Counted from the first letter of the stretch, positions 20,320 through 32,347 are shown. The stretch is 64,000 nucleotides of DNA from Isochrysis galbana (GCA_018136815.1 CM030943.1:921975-985974); one strand, 5' to 3'. Translations and numbers: made by a program. Notes: generated from the sequence alone by a model not told the origin.

Positions 20320-20515
20320 GGGAGTGGGTCAGTAGGGTATCGCCCTGGCACCATCGCGGTGACCAGGGCGGCCGAGAGGGAGAGGAGCGAGGGAGCGACG
20401 CCATCGCTCGCGCTCTCTTTGTCACAGAACCGGATAAAATTCTCTCTACAAACCCCAAACACCACTATCTCACGCACACTCACAGTGACACGTAGACGTA
20501 GAACACTAATGTAAA
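20320..20515 (+). repeat. Dispersed repeat family E, copy 1
   Basis: It shares with 35990-36185 the words CCAGGGCGGCC, GAGCGACGCCATCG and TCGCGCTCTCTT, a degenerate ACCGG-TAAA block and ACGTAGAACACTAATGTAAA. It contains a perfect 8-bp stem (CGCCCTGG...CCAGGGCG, about 20341-20371). Confidence 0.65.
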
Positions 20516-20539
20516 TGGGGTGAGGCTCACGGTAGCACG

Positions 20540-20709
20540 GTAGTGCACTGGAGTCGCACCCCGGACACCGACGACAAAGGAATGACGGGGGGAAGGGGAG
20601 GAGGTGGAGAAAAGGGAAGAGAAGGGCGATGTCAATGGAGATGGAGATAGGGAAGTGCCCTGGTATAGTAGGTGTGTAGCCCAGAATCTCCAGATGCTTT
20701 TTTTTATGA
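20540..20709 (+). repeat. Family C retroposon-like repeat, copy 2
   Basis: It begins GTAGTGCACTGGAGTCGCAC, then CCCGGACACCGACGACAAAGG, a variable G/A-rich middle, and ends GTAGGTGTGTAGCCCAG, AATCTCCAGATGC and T8. Copies at 28512-28681 and 41972-42168 have the same layout. A fixed head and fixed T-tailed 3' end with a variable middle suggest a SINE-like retroposon, but I cannot identify a convincing tRNA or 5S promoter. Confidence 0.7.
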
Positions 20710-21415
20710 GGCGTTCTAGCAAGATCGTGGGCTTTTCGGCTCGCCGCGGCGTAGAGAGCTACGACCTGGCCCGTCCTGGTCCTGGGGCCGCCCACGGGTC
20801 TCGCCTCATCGATCAGCGCCGAATCTGGCACTGTCAAAGAGAGGAGGGCCGCGAGGGTAGCCTCAACGCGGAGGCTCGTCAGCCACGCGTGGACGGCCGC
20901 GTCGGTGAGCTGGTTGATTCTCGATGGCGAGTTCGAGTGAGGGCGAATCCTGCGAGAGGCGGGTCGGGATGGTCGGATGGTCGGGGCGAGGTCTCCGGTA
21001 GCCAGGGTAGCCGCGTGCGCGCGCTGCGCGCTGTAAGGAGTTGGGTGGGCTGCGCGGGCAACGACGCCAGACAAAGGACAAAGGGTCAGGGGGTGGTCGG
21101 TGGTCGGACTGTCGGCAGCCCGACACGGCGCTGCATCGGGCGGGAATCAAATGCCGAATGTAGCTTAGATATAAAGGAACCGATCCCCCCGCGGGCGCGA
21201 CCGCAAATTCTTTACGGGTTGAGCGTGAGCTCGCGTGACGGAGGGGGAGACTCTCGGGGAGAGAGCGGGGGGCGAATAGCACCATTTCTTGGCGAAGATT
21301 TTCGTGGCGGCAGATGGCCCCCCCCTGAGGTTTTTTATTGGGTATCGCGCCACGGTCAAAAAATGCAGCCCAACCCTGACTAATAGTGAAAAAGCCCCTG
21401 TTTGACCGCCCTACC
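20710..21415 (-). repeat. Long family F repeat, inverted partner of 54756-55430
   Basis: This block is the reverse complement of 54756-55430 over about 650 bp with small differences: CGCCGCGGCG, a GCGCCGAATCTGGCACTGTCA block, GGCAGCCCGACACGGCGCTG, GGTTCCTTTATATCTAAGC, and the terminal TAGGGCGGTCAAACAGGGGC read on minus at 21415. It is non-coding as far as I can tell and is probably a large non-autonomous DNA element. A TATA-like TTATATCTAAGC lies in the middle. Confidence 0.8.
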
Positions 21416-21991
21416 TTAGAAGTTAAAAATCGTGTGTGACCGCCCTCTCCGACGGGGGTGGGCGCGAGGCGCCTCCCGATAACCCTCATACTTATAACAT
21501 TAGGTTGAGCCCACGTCTCATCAAGACATCACTAGGAGTAGAGAGTAGAGCACGAGACTCTCTCTTCTCCCTTCCCCCCAACTGTGATGATAGATGGACG
21601 CTGGCCGCGCCCGTTCCTTCAATCAAGCGAGCGTGTGGGAAAGGCGAGGCGGAGGGGGGGGGGGGGTCGTCGTCGTCGGGGTCGGGGGGCACGTGACCCG
21701 CGCGCAGAGAGAGGGGGGGGAGAGAGGGGGGGGGAGAGGGGGAAAGGCGGGAGGGGAGAGCTTCTGGACGCACGAGGATGGGAAGGGTCGCGCGCGGGGG
21801 GGGGAGAAGGGGACGCCGCCCTCCCGCCCGCACGGCTTCCTCCCCCCCTCGGGCGAGGTCTCGGCTCTCAGGGACCCCTGTCTGGTCTCTCTCTCTTCCC
21901 CCCCTTCCCAGCACACACAATTCTGTCTTTCCCGTCGGTGGAGGAGAGAAGAGCCGAGTCGAGGGGGGGGTCTGTGCGCATAGGGGAGAGG

Positions 21992-21994
<3 letters not shown>

Positions 21995-22031
<37 letters not shown>

Positions 22032-22181
22032 CGAGGGGGTACATTTGCCAGAAAGGATGAGAGAGGGTCTCCATCTACATGAAGAATGTGAACCACCCCA
22101 CGTCTCTCGCCAAACGCTCGGGGGTCGGATCTCAGTGAGAGAGGGGGAGGAGAGGGCGGGGGGGGGGGAAGAGAGAGCGCG

Positions 22182-22240
<59 letters not shown>

Positions 22241-22262
22241 AGGGAAGAAAGAGAGAGAGAGC
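21995..22262 (+). repeat. GA microsatellites before the carbamoyl-phosphate synthase gene
   Basis: Two (GA)n tracts (about 22001-22029 and 22188-22236) and intervening G/A-rich DNA end two bases before the ATG at 22264. They may form the 5' UTR or core promoter. The frame is open through them, but the repeat-encoded Arg/Glu string is unlikely to be translated. Confidence 0.75.
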
Positions 22263-22263
22263 G

Positions 22264-25200
22264 ATGCGGCTCCTCCTCCTCGTCGCCGCCCTCCCCCTCT
22301 CCTCCGGATGGTCGCTCCCTCTCCTCTCGCGCAGCGCCTCCCTCCGCTCGCGGGCCCCCCTCCTTCAGGAATCGATCCCCAAGGACCGCCCCACCGCCTT
22401 CCTCGGCTCTACCTTTGGCTCCAACTCAGCGATGTTCTACCGGCAGGGCACCCTTGTCCTCGAGGACGGCACCAGGCTGAGGGGAGTCTCGTTCGGCTGC
22501 GAAAAGCCGATGGTAGGCGAGCTTGTCTTCACTACTGGTATGGTCGGGTACCCAGAGTCCCTCACCGACCCCTCGTACAAGGGGCAGATCCTCGTGATGA
22601 CATACCCTATTGTTGGCAACTATGGAGTGCCTGATGACGAGATTGATGAATGGGGGCTGCCCAAGTTCTTTGAGTCGGACCGCGTGCAGGTGGGGCAGCG
22701 CGCGCCGACGGTGGCGGCTCATCTGGCCCCATGCCCACCCTCCCTCTCTCCCCACGTGCGCCTCATGCGCTGGCGCCGCCTCCCGTCTTTGTCAGGTCTC
22801 GGGGGTCATTATCTCAGACTACTCGCACCACCACTCACACTGGAACTCGCAGCGCTCGCTCTCACAGTGGCTGATCGAGCAGGGCGTTCCCGGGCTCTAC
22901 GGTATCGATACTCGCCTTCTCACCAAGAAGATTCGCGAGAAGGGAGCGCTGCGCGCCACCATCGAATTCGATCCGTCAGTCGCGCTGGGCGGCTCCGAGA
23001 AGGAGCCGCAATTCGAGGACGTGAACGAGCGGAACCTTGTCGCCGAAGTATCGCTCAAGGAGCCGCGCGTCTTTAACAAGGGCGGCAAGTTCAAGGTACT
23101 TGCGACCGATTGCGGCATCAAGTACAATATCATCCGCTCACTGCTCCAGCGCGACTGCGAGGTGACGCTCGTGCCATGGGACACGCCACTGAAGCCGCTG
23201 CTTAAGGATATGGATGGCCTCTTCCTCTCCAATGGCCCGGGCAACCCTGCTATGGCGTCCAAGACGGTCGATCACATCCGCGAGGCCATAGAGGCGATGG
23301 AGTCCGGCGAGATGGAGATTAAGCCGCTCTTCGGCATCTGCCTCGGCAACCAGCTCCTCGGCCTTGCCGCGGGGGCCAGCACCTACAAGCTTCCCTTCGG
23401 CAACCGCGGCCAAAACCAACCGGTGATCAACCTGATCTCGCAGCGCTGTTTCATTACGCCCCAGAACCACGGGTACGCGCTCGACGTCACCAACCTGCCT
23501 GAGGGCTGGATGCCTGTGTTTGAGAATCGTAACGACGGCTCGAACGAGGGCATCATGCACAAGGAGCGCCCCTGGATCACCGCGCAGTTTCACCCGGAGG
23601 CCAAGTCGGGACCATCCGACACCTCTTTCTTGTTTGACCTCTTCCTCTCGGCCATGGCCGACCCGACCAAGCCTCTGACGGAGGCACTGTCGCAGGGCAA
23701 GTATACGCCGGAAGAGCCGAAGCCGCTTAAGAAGGTGCTGCTGCTCGGCTCAGGTGGCCTCTCGATCGGCCAGGCGGGCGAGTTCGACTACTCTGGTTCG
23801 CAAGCAATCAAGGCCCTCAAGCAAGAGGGGCTCGAAGTCATTCTCATTAATCCCAATATTGCCTCTGTTCAGGTGAGGTCGGCGCTGGCGCGCGCGCGGA
23901 AGGGTCAGACTCCCGCACCCATGGCACGTGTCAGCGGGCCGCAGCGCTGCGAGCGAGCGGGCGCCTGACCTGCATGCCGCTGCAGCATAGACGTAGCACG
24001 TCTGGCTGGGGGCAGCCCCTCACTCTCCTTGCAAGTGCTTTTGCCAACCCTCCCACCCCACCCCACGCTCACTCCCCAGACGAACGTCGATGGCCAGGGT
24101 CAGTCGCCCGCTGACCGCGTCTATCTGATGCCTGTCACTGCCGACGTAGTCGAGTCTATCATCGAGCGTGAGCGCCCTGAGGGTATCATTCTATCGATGG
24201 GCGGCCAGACCGGCCTCAACTGCGGCGTCGCGCTTGAAAAGCGTGGCGTACTGCAGAAGTACGGCGTGCGCGTCCTTGGCACGCAGGTCGACGTCATTGA
24301 GGCCACCGAGGATCGCGGCATCTTTTCGGACAAGCTCAATGAGATTGGCGAGCGCATCGCTCCGTCGTTCGCAGTCGAGACGGTTGAGGATGCCCTCGCT
24401 GCCGCCGACAAGATAGGCTATCCCTGCATGATCCGCGCTGCCTTCGCACTAGGTGGCCTCGGCTCTGGCCTGATGGATAGCCGCGAGATGCTCGAGAAGG
24501 CCGCACGCACCGCGCTAGCCTCTTCACCTCAGCTTCTCGTCGAAAAGTCGTTGAAGGGATGGAAGGAGGTGGAGTACGAGGTGGTGCGGGACGAGGCCGA
24601 CAATTGCATCACCGTTTGCAACATGGAGAACTTTGACCCGCTCGGCGTGCACACTGGCGACTCGATCGTGATTGCCCCCTCGCAGACGCTCACCGACGAG
24701 GAATACCACATGCTTCGTGACACTGCGATCAAGGTTGTACGCCACCTTGGCATTGTCGGCGAGTGCAACATCCAGTACGCGCTCGACCCCAATTCGAACG
24801 ACTACTGCATCATTGAGGTCAATCCGCGCCTCTCGCGCTCTTCCGCGCTTGCATCCAAAGCCACGGGTTACCCGCTCGCCCACGTGGCCGCTAAGTTGGC
24901 GCTCGGCAAGCTGCTTCCAGATCTGATTAACTCGGTCACCCTCTCGACAACGGCGTGCTTTGAGCCATCACTCGACTACATTGTTGTCAAGGTGCCGCGT
25001 TGGGACCTCTCCAAGTTCGACCGTGTCTCGCGCGAGATCGGCTCGGCCATGAAATCAGTCGGCGAGGTGATGGCCATCGGCCGCACCTTCGAGGAATCGC
25101 TGCAGAAGGCTCTCCGGATGACTGACCCTATCATTGAGGGCTTCGAGCCTAACGAATTCGTGGCGGAGACGGAGGACGACCTGATCCGCTCGCTAGCCGT

Positions 25201-27157
25201 CGCGTCCGACACGCGCATCTACGCCATCGCCGAGGCACTCAAGCGCGGTTGGACGGTGGACCGCATCCACCAGCTCACATCCATCGACCCGTGGTTTCTG
25301 TGGAAGCTCAAGCGCATCTCGGACATGCGCGCTATCCTCTCCGAATACTCAAAAGACACGCTGCCTGCCGCCACGCTCCTGCAGGCCAAGAAGTCGGGCT
25401 TCTCCGACCGCCAGCTTGGCTTGCTCGTCGGCTCGCCCGAGCTTGACATGCGTGCTCTGCGCAAGTCGATGGGCATCACGCCTTTCGTCAAACAGATTGA
25501 CACCACTGCCGCCGAGACACCGGCTGCCACTAACTACCTCTACATGACCTACAATGGTGATGAGCATGACCTGGCCTTCACCGATGCCGGCATCCTTGTG
25601 ATAGGCTCTGGTGTCTATCGCATCGGCTCATCTGTTGAATTCGATTGGTGCTCCGTCTCAGCCATCCGCACCCTCCGCGCCCTCGGCAAGAAGTCGGTCA
25701 TGATCAACTACAACCCTGAGACGGTTTCCACCGACTTCGACGAGTGCGACCGCCTCTATTTCGAGGAGCTCTCGCTCGAGCGCGTGCTTGACGTGTACGA
25801 AAGAGAGGGCTGCCATTCGGCAATCGTCTCAGTAGGTGGTCAGATCCCTAACACGCTTGCGCTGAAGATGGGCAACACCGGTGTCAACGTTGCTGGCACC
25901 GCGCCCACCATGATTGATACCGCAGAGGACCGCAACAAGTTTTCCGCGCTTTGCGATTCGGTTGGCATCGACCAGCCCGCTTGGCAGCTGCTGACCTCCA
26001 CGGAGGATGCCCTCGAATTCTGCGAGCGCGTGGGCTATCCTTGCCTCGTCCGCCCGTCGTACGTCCTCTCGGGCGCCGCTATGAACGTCGCCTACTCGGC
26101 CGACGAGCTCACCGGCTTCCTGACGGAAGCAACCAGCGTCTCCAAGGAGCACCCTGTCGTTGTCTCCAAATTCATTGAGAATGGGCGGGAGATTGACGTC
26201 GATGCGGTGGCCAACGACGGCAAGGTGCTGCTCAAGGCTATCTCCGAGCACGTTGAGAACGCCGGCGTGCACTCCGGCGACGCGTCGCTCATGCTGCCTC
26301 CCCAGACGCTGGATGAGGCCGACATTGAGAAGGTGGAGGAAATCACCGAGAAGCTGGCCGCCGCGCTGAAGATCACTGGCCCTTTTAACATGCAGCTCAT
26401 CGCTAAGGACGGCGAGGTCAAGGTGATCGAGTGCAACCTGCGCGCTTCACGCTCGTGCCCGTTCTCGTCCAAGGTGATGGGTGTGAACTTCATCGAGACC
26501 GCCACCAAAGCCATGGTGGGCGCGGAGATCACGCCTGCTGACGTCACGCCCTCTCTGGACTATGTCGGTGTAAAGGTTCCCATGTTCTCGTTCCAGCGGC
26601 TCAAGGGCGCTGACCCCTCGCTCGGCGTCGAGATGGCCTCGACTGGTGAGGTTGCCTGCTTCGGACCAAACCGATACGACGCCTTCATGAAAGCGATGCT
26701 TTCGACCGGCATGAAGCTGCCCAAGAAGAACATTCTTGTCTCCATGCAGGAGAAGCTCTTCGCCGAGGCTGTGCCGGCTGTGCGCAAGCTGCAGAAGTTG
26801 GGTTACACCATCTACGCCACCGAGAAGACGGCGGCGTACCTGACTGAGCAGGGCGTCGACGCCACGCTCCTGAATTACGCAGAGACGAAGAGGGAGCCGT
26901 GCATCGACGACTACATCCAGCGGGGCGACATCGAGCTCGTGCTTATGTTTTCCAACCAGTTCTCTCAAAACATTCTCACGAATTACGCTATTCGTCGGCT
27001 GGCAGTCGACTTCGGAGTCCCACTCATCACGAACGTGCAAGTCGCCCAGCTTCTCGCTGATTCTCTCGAGGCCAATGGCGTCGACATTTCGTCGCCTGCG
27101 TCGCTGGCGGGCGTCGACCTCGACCCGCGCAGCTTGCACGAGTGGTATGGCCAATGA
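22264..27157 (+). CDS. Fused glutamine-dependent carbamoyl-phosphate synthase
   Basis: Exons 22264-22689, 22796-23872 and 24080-27157 (GT-AG, both phase 0) give 1526 aa. It makes carbamoyl phosphate from glutamine (or ammonia), bicarbonate and two ATP for pyrimidine or arginine/urea metabolism. The N-terminus [17 protein letters not shown] is signal-like, so organelle targeting is likely. Domains: CPSase small-chain domain about 40-200; class I amidotransferase about 235-430 with Cys324 ([11 protein letters not shown]) and His408/Glu410 (QFHPEA); then two ATP-grasp halves, the first starting at [20 protein letters not shown] (about 452) and the second at [20 protein letters not shown] (about 1005-1030); then a methylglyoxal-synthase-like regulatory domain. 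Dihydroorotase and transcarbamylase domains, present in animal CAD, are absent. The C-terminal segment [20 protein letters not shown] resembles urea-cycle-type (CPS I/III) enzymes, and the intact Cys makes it glutamine-dependent. Compartment is inferred. Confidence 0.95.
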
Positions 27158-27799
27158 TACTGGCTTGTTTTTAACCAAGCGTGCACAGAAGGGTTTCTAG
27201 AGGTGATAGCGAGAAGGAGCTGAGATAACCTCGCTCGAGGGACCTCCCACCGCCCAGCCGCGCCAGTATCCTGCCCGGCAGGAGTGGCCCATGAACGCGG
27301 AGGTGGAGGGAAGAGGCGACAATCGGAGAGGGCCCTCCTTAGTGCGCCTACAGTTCGACTCAGAGGACAGTAGGTTGTCCTTTCTTCAATGCGACGCCGA
27401 GGGCCAGCGCGGTCCCTACTGTGCGATACGTATGCAGCGCGCGAGTTGACTCGCGCGGCTAGACGGCATTTGCCCCACTGTGAATTTGCCGTGCGTGCCC
27501 GTGTCATTGTCCTGTGTCACTATATCTGTTTTGGAGGTGAACGTTGGCTATACGCCCCACAATGATATGTTCGACTTCACCTTATGCAATGTGGTGGCAC
27601 TGTTACACGTTGTACTCAAATGTGTCTGTTGTGCCAACCACTCATCGTTGTGGTGATGACAGTTTTGTCAATGTCAATAATAATAGTAGTAAAACCTTAG
27701 ATATTCTCGCCTCGCTCGTGGTCTTGGGCCTCTACCGTGCAGCCTGTCGCATTCGCAAATCGACACTCGTTAGAATTTTCTTTCGTTCGGCATGTATCA
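27158..27799. other. Intergenic downstream of carbamoyl-phosphate synthase
   Basis: No gene or repeat recognised. Composition becomes AT-richer after 27500. Confidence 0.35.
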
Positions 27800-28240
27800 T
27801 TATTATAATCAAAATTCTCAACTATCAGTAAAACTGATAGGGTCATGGGGGCCCCGTGCCCCCCTTCCTCCATCGCAGACACCCCCTGGGTGGGCCTGCA
27901 CACTCAACCTCAGCCCCTGCCTGCTGGCAGGGGCTGAGCTGACATCACTCTGGCCCAGACCCTCGCCGAGCGCGCGCCGCGCGCCGCGCGCACTCGCCTG
28001 CAATGGCCCTCGCTCGTATTGACCCCCACTCCACCACTGAGCCACAGACCACCTGAGCCGACAGGAAGGCACCCAGGGCCAGAGGGCCAGCGAGGCCAGC
28101 GAGGGAGAGGCAGGAGAGGCCAGGGGCCCAGCCCTAGCCTCCACTGCCCCCTGAGCTGGCCCAGCTGGCCCCCTGGGGGGACCCGAGGGGCCCCTCAGAG
28201 GGGGGCCATGGCGCGCGCAGGCATCGCACGCCCGTAGGAG
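27800..28240 (+). repeat. Dispersed repeat family D, copy 3 (diverged)
   Basis: It begins with ATTATAATCAAAATTCTCAA, a perfect 8-bp hairpin CTATCAGT-AAA-ACTGATAG (27822-27840), then GGTCATGGGGG and a GGGGG/CCCCC stem. The body shares AGGCCAGCGAGGGAGAGGCA and CTGCCCCCTGAGCTGGCC with other copies. Confidence 0.75.
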
Positions 28241-28511
28241 AACGAAGAGAACGACGAAAAAAGCACGACAAAAAAAACGACACGATCTGACACACAAAAA
28301 GGTAATACTCACGCCTGTTTACGGTATGTTTTCAGGCCGACACCTCGAGCGACATGCGAATGCCGCGAAAGCGCGGCGACACTTGAAAAAGACGCGAGAA
28401 GAGGGGGCCGAGACCTCCCAGGGGCACGAAGTGTCACAAGCAACAGGCGTTTACATTTGTTTTGCCACAGGAACACCACACCAGCAGGTCTGCCCCAGCC
28501 CACCCCCTGCA

Positions 28512-28681
28512 CTTGGCCCGTTGTAGTGCACGCGGCCCCCCCCCCGATACCAAAGACAAGGAATGAAGGGGGTCGTGTAAGGGAGTGAGTAAACTGGGGT
28601 ATAGGCGATGTCGTCAGTGAGTACCGTGAGTACGTGGACCTGTATAGCTAGCATGAGTAGCCCGAATCTTCAGATGTTTTA
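28512..28681 (+). repeat. Family C retroposon-like repeat, copy 3
   Basis: It has the GTAGTGCACGCGGCCCC head, the ATACCAAAGACAAGGAATGA block and the tail GTAGCCCGAATCTTCAGATG followed by TTTTA. Family D copy 2 begins directly at its tail. Confidence 0.65.
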
Positions 28682-29455
28682 TTATAATCAAAATTCTCAA
28701 CTAAGTTTATACTTGGTTCGCCCATGGGGGGGCACGAGCCCCCCCCTCTCTCCACTCCTCCCCTGCCATGGGGGAGGAACCACTCATGCTCCTGGCATGC
28801 TTGATGGCTTGCCAAGAGCCCACTGCCCTGCTGGCCCACTCTCTCACTGGCAGGCTGGCAGGCTCGCCTGCCTCGCGCATCCTGGCCAGTCATGGCCAGT
28901 CCATGGCTCCAACCCCCCCTCCCCCCATGGTCGACAGGCAGACAGGTGAAGCGTGGGGGCCCCAGAGGCTCGGGAGCGCCAGCGAGGGAGAGGCAGGGGA
29001 GGCCAGGGCCCAGCCCCAGCCTCCTCTGCCCCCTGAGCTGGCCTCCAGGCCCCAGGAGCCTCCAGGGGCCGCCAGAGGGCAGCTGGAGGCCTGCCGCAGG
29101 CGCGCCATCGCGCGTGCCGCAGGAGAGGGGAGAGAGAGCGCGGAGAAGGGGGTGGGCGCGAGCGAGAGCTCCGCCCACCGGAAAATCGGTAAGTCTCGCG
29201 CCTGTTTACAGGATAAGACGAGACAGAGTTGGCCGCCCACTCGGAGACACAGGAGGAAGGGGGGGAAAGATCACCGGGGGGGGGGGGGGGGCGCGGACCA
29301 CCGGACCATATCTAAGCCCTCCACCCCAATCCCCCTAGTAGTGTACGGGGGGAGCCGCCTGATGGCGGGGGGAGAAGGGCCGGGGGAATGGGGGTGTAGA
29401 GAGTATGCTACGTGCTACTTGTAGTGGGTAGTGGTTCCATTCGCCGCGAGTGCAC
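28682..29455 (+). repeat. Dispersed repeat family D, copy 2 (longest)
   Basis: It starts ATTATAATCAAAATTCTCAA, then an 8-bp hairpin AACTAAGT-TTAT-ACTTGGTT with one G-U pair (28699-28718), then CCCATGGGGGGGCACGAGCC as a second stem. From about 28890 to 29455 it matches the reverse complement of 19698-20280. It ends at GTGGTTCCATTCGCCGCGAG. No protein-coding content is convincing. Confidence 0.85.
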
Positions 29456-30000
29456 CCGCGATGATGTGGGGGGAACAGCGGAGGGGGAGGGGAGGGGAAC
29501 AGCGGAAGGGGGGGGGGAGGGAACAGCGGAGGGGGGGAAGGGGAAGCTGCGGAGGGGGGGGGGGACATCGGAGGGGAGGGGAAGCTGCGGAGGGGGGGGG
29601 GGAACTGCGGAGGGGTGAAATCACAACACTTACTTACCCAACCCTCCCTCACATTCACGTATCTTTCCCGGCTTGCCCCGGGAAATGCAGGAAATGGAGA
29701 AGAGGGGGGAGAAACTGCAGAGGGGTGAAATCACAACACTCAACACTGACCCAACCCTCCCTCACATTCACGTATCTTTCCCGGCTTGTCCCGGGAAATG
29801 CAGGAAATGGAGAGGGAGAGGGGAAACGCAGAGAATTGGAATAATAGAGAGAGGGGGGGGGAACTGCGAAGGGGGGGGGGGGAACTGCAGAAGGGGAGGG
29901 AGGGAATGCAGAGAGGGGGGGGAGGGAATGCAGAGAGGGGGGGAGGGAATGCAGGGAGGGGGCCCAGTTCTGTTACCTGCATTTCTTACCTTAAACGCGT
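29456..30000 (+). repeat. G-rich minisatellite with a 110-bp tandem duplication
   Basis: Units of GGGGGGAACTGCGGAG type surround a near-perfect tandem copy with period 110 bp (GGGGTGAAATCACAACACT at 29612 and again at 29722; both copies include CATTCACGTATCTTTCCCGG). Confidence 0.8.
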
Positions 30001-30179
30001 GGACAATCACCGTGACGGTAAAATAAAACTCAAATCTTCGAATTTCGAGACGAAAATCGGCGGACCGGGACTTGAGCCCAAGGAGAATCCGAATCTGCAC
30101 GCCTTGCGTGACCACGACGAACATAGAAGACGGTATATAACGAAGAAGGCACGTACCCATGCCGAAATATTCATGCCAA

Positions 30180-30745
30180 GCAAGAGGCCTGAATCCTGAA
30201 TACAACAGAGGCATGCCCAACGCGTCCACGAAGCGTCGCAGGTCGACGAGGCGCACGCCAAAGCGCGCGTAGACGTCGCACGTGAGCACGCCGTCGCCGC
30301 CGCCAGCTGCTGCAGCCTCCCGCTCCAGCCTTGCGATGGAGAGATGGAGAGACGCTCGGGCCCTATGCGAGACCACGTCGTCCGCATGAGCGGCTCCGCT
30401 GCCACCGCCAGAAAGGCGAGTTCCCATAAGTCATCTGTGGCGACGTCCGGCCCGTCGCGAGTCGCGAGCCCTCTTGCGCGCCCTGGCTCTCCGCTCCTCC
30501 AGCGCCAGAAACATGGCCAGTCTGCAGTCCTCCCCAGCTCTCGCGCCGTGAAGGGCCGGGTGGGCATCGCTGGCCCGCGCGGCCTCTGGCGGCGCGAGAT
30601 TGGTTGCGGAGCCCTCAGTTGGGTCTCCGCGTCTCCGCCGTCTGATTTGGTCTTTTGCAAGAGCGACTCAACAGCGACGCAACGGGGAATCAAGCCTGTT
30701 GACTCGGCCACTCTTGAGTCCCCGTTGAGTCGCTGCAAAAACCCT
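30180..30745 (-). pseudogene. PIF/Harbinger-like transposase 5' fragment, copy A
   Basis: Read on minus, it is homologous to 40030-40510: a GCAGCGACTCAACGGGGAC head, the start MPTRPFTAREL, then DGPDVATDD and, in another frame, DVYARFGVRLVDLRRFVDAL. The coding frame shifts at least twice, and the catalytic DDE part is absent. It continues on minus into a region (30120-30050) with a weak tRNA-like look. This is a dead fragment of the element more fully preserved at 40-41.4 kb. Confidence 0.7.
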
Positions 30746-31483
30746 CTAGTAATATACTAAAATTCCACCAGACTCCAAACTGCAAAATGAAACCGACCCA
30801 ACGCCCCAAGATACCGGAGGTGGGCCGAGGGTGGCGGCAACTTCTCTCTCTTGCAAAAGTAGTGGCGCGGGGGTGGGAGCGAGCGCGCGGGAGGGGGGCG
30901 CGGGGGGAGGGGGGCGGGAGATAATGGGGCGCAAATTGTCGGGGGGGGGGGGAGGGGGGGGAGGGGGGGGGAGGCCGTCGGGCGGGGCCCTCTCTCTCTC
31001 TCTCTCTCTCTCTACTCTCTCTCTCTACTCTCTCCCTTTCTTCTCTTATTCCAAAGTGACCTCCCCTTCTTCTCTTATTCTACTCGAATGCCTTGTTCCT
31101 CTCCCGACTGCCAGCAGCTCCCTCCCAGCTTCATCGGGTGTCCCTGTCGCATCTCTCTCCCGCTCTCTCCCCCCCCCTCTCTCTCTCCGCTTCCCCCCCC
31201 CTCTCCCTCTGGCTCCCTCCCTCTCTCTCTTCCCTCTCTTCCCTCTCTTCCCTCTCTTCCCTCTCTTCTCCCTTGTAAGGCGCGGCACGACGGAAGGAAT
31301 CGTTCTCTGCTGCTCCGTGCTCTCGCGCCCGATCCCCCCCCCTCAGCCTCTCCTACTGGAGCCGTTCCTTCTCTCCTCGCGGCCCCTTCTTCTTCTCTCC
31401 TCGACCCCCTCTCCACTCCATCTTCCCCCCCCCTTCCCCTCTTACCCTCCCCCCCCCTTCCCTCCCCCTCTTCTCTTCCCCCC
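30746..31483. other. Low-complexity upstream region of the 31.5-kb gene
   Basis: G runs (about 30938-30975), a (TC)n tract (about 30990-31013) and a long C/T-rich stretch from 31140 to the ATG at 31484. The open frames over it are low-complexity. Confidence 0.5.
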
Positions 31484-32347
31484 ATGCCGCGCGTCGGGGC
31501 TCTGCTGCTGCTCGCGCTCGCTCCGGGCTCGGAAGCGCTGGTGCTCCAGCCGTCAGTGGTGGGCCGGCCGGCGGCTGTAGGTACACGCGCGCCTGCTGTG
31601 CTCGCCAAGCTCGGCAAGAAGGAGGCAGCCGAGGCCGAGGCCGCCGCAAAGGCAGAGCAGGAGCGGCTGCTCGCAGACATCCTCGCCGCCACCTCCTCAG
31701 ACAAGAAGAACGAGCCAGCCAAGGTGAGCGCTGTGCCCTCACTTTTCTAGGAACCGAACGATCCGCCATACCACACTGTCCGCAGACAATCGCCCCGCCG
31801 CCCCACCGCGCCAGGGCGCGCGCTAGCTCAGTAAAGCCCTCGTCTCTGCGCGCAGCCCGAGCCCAAGTCAAAGGCGGAGAAGCCTAAGCCGGAGCCCAAG
31901 CAAGAGCGCCCCAAGGCCGAGAAGAAGGAGCGCCCTGTGCGTGCAAGGAAGGAGGCGCCAGAACCGCCCTCGCCGCCCCTGCCTCCGCCCTCGCCGCCCT
32001 CGCCCCCTCCGCCATTGAGCAAGAAAGAGGCGCAGCGCCTGGCCGCGGAGCAGGCTGCGGCTGAGCAGAAAGCCAAGGCCAAGGCGCAGCGCGAGGCAGC
32101 CAAGGCTTCCCGACAGGAGAGCGCCAAGGTTGCTGCCGCCTCTGCGCCGAAAATCGCCGTGCCCTCGGTGTCAGTGCCGTCTGTGAGCGTGCCGACCATT
32201 CCCAAGCCCTCTGCGGCGCCTCCGTCCACTGGTTCGGGCATTGGCCCTGAGGCTGGCCTGATTGCAGGGCTTGCTGTCGGCCTCGTTCCGGCTGGAGCCC
32301 TCATTTCGTTGCGCTCATTCCTGATGCGGGGTAAGAAGCTCCGGTAG
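31484..32347 (+). CDS. Signal-peptide Lys/Pro/Ala-rich protein with C-terminal membrane segment
   Basis: Exons 31484-31723 and 31856-32347 (GT-AG, phase 0), 243 aa. The N-terminus MPRVGALLLLALAPGSEA is a clear signal peptide, followed by a Ser/Thr/Val/Arg stretch (LVLQPSVVGRPAAVGTRAPA) that could be a plastid transit region. Residues 40-140 are highly charged, with Lys/Glu/Ala helices and a proline-serine block (PPSPPLPPPSPPSPPPPLS). A second helical Ala/Lys/Gln stretch precedes VPSVSVPSVSVPTIP. Near the end, GLIAGLAVGLVPAGALISL forms one membrane segment, capped by RSFLMRGKKLR. I do not recognise a family. A membrane protein of the plastid envelope or thylakoid is a plausible inference. An alternative reading through the intron stops after 8 codons. 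Confidence 0.7.

Noticed and set aside
19979-20458. Open frames within family D and E repeats as genes
   Set aside because: Frames are open on both strands because of GC bias, are not conserved in frame between copies, and show no domains.
21778-22263. Upstream in-frame extension of the carbamoyl-phosphate synthase through GA repeats
   Set aside because: It encodes only repeat-derived Arg/Glu strings. ATG 22264 starts a clear signal peptide directly after the tract.
30050-30140. tRNA-Pro-like sequence on the minus strand
   Set aside because: An anticodon-arm-like and a T-arm-like piece are present, but the variable region is missing and no acceptor stem forms. At most a SINE relic.
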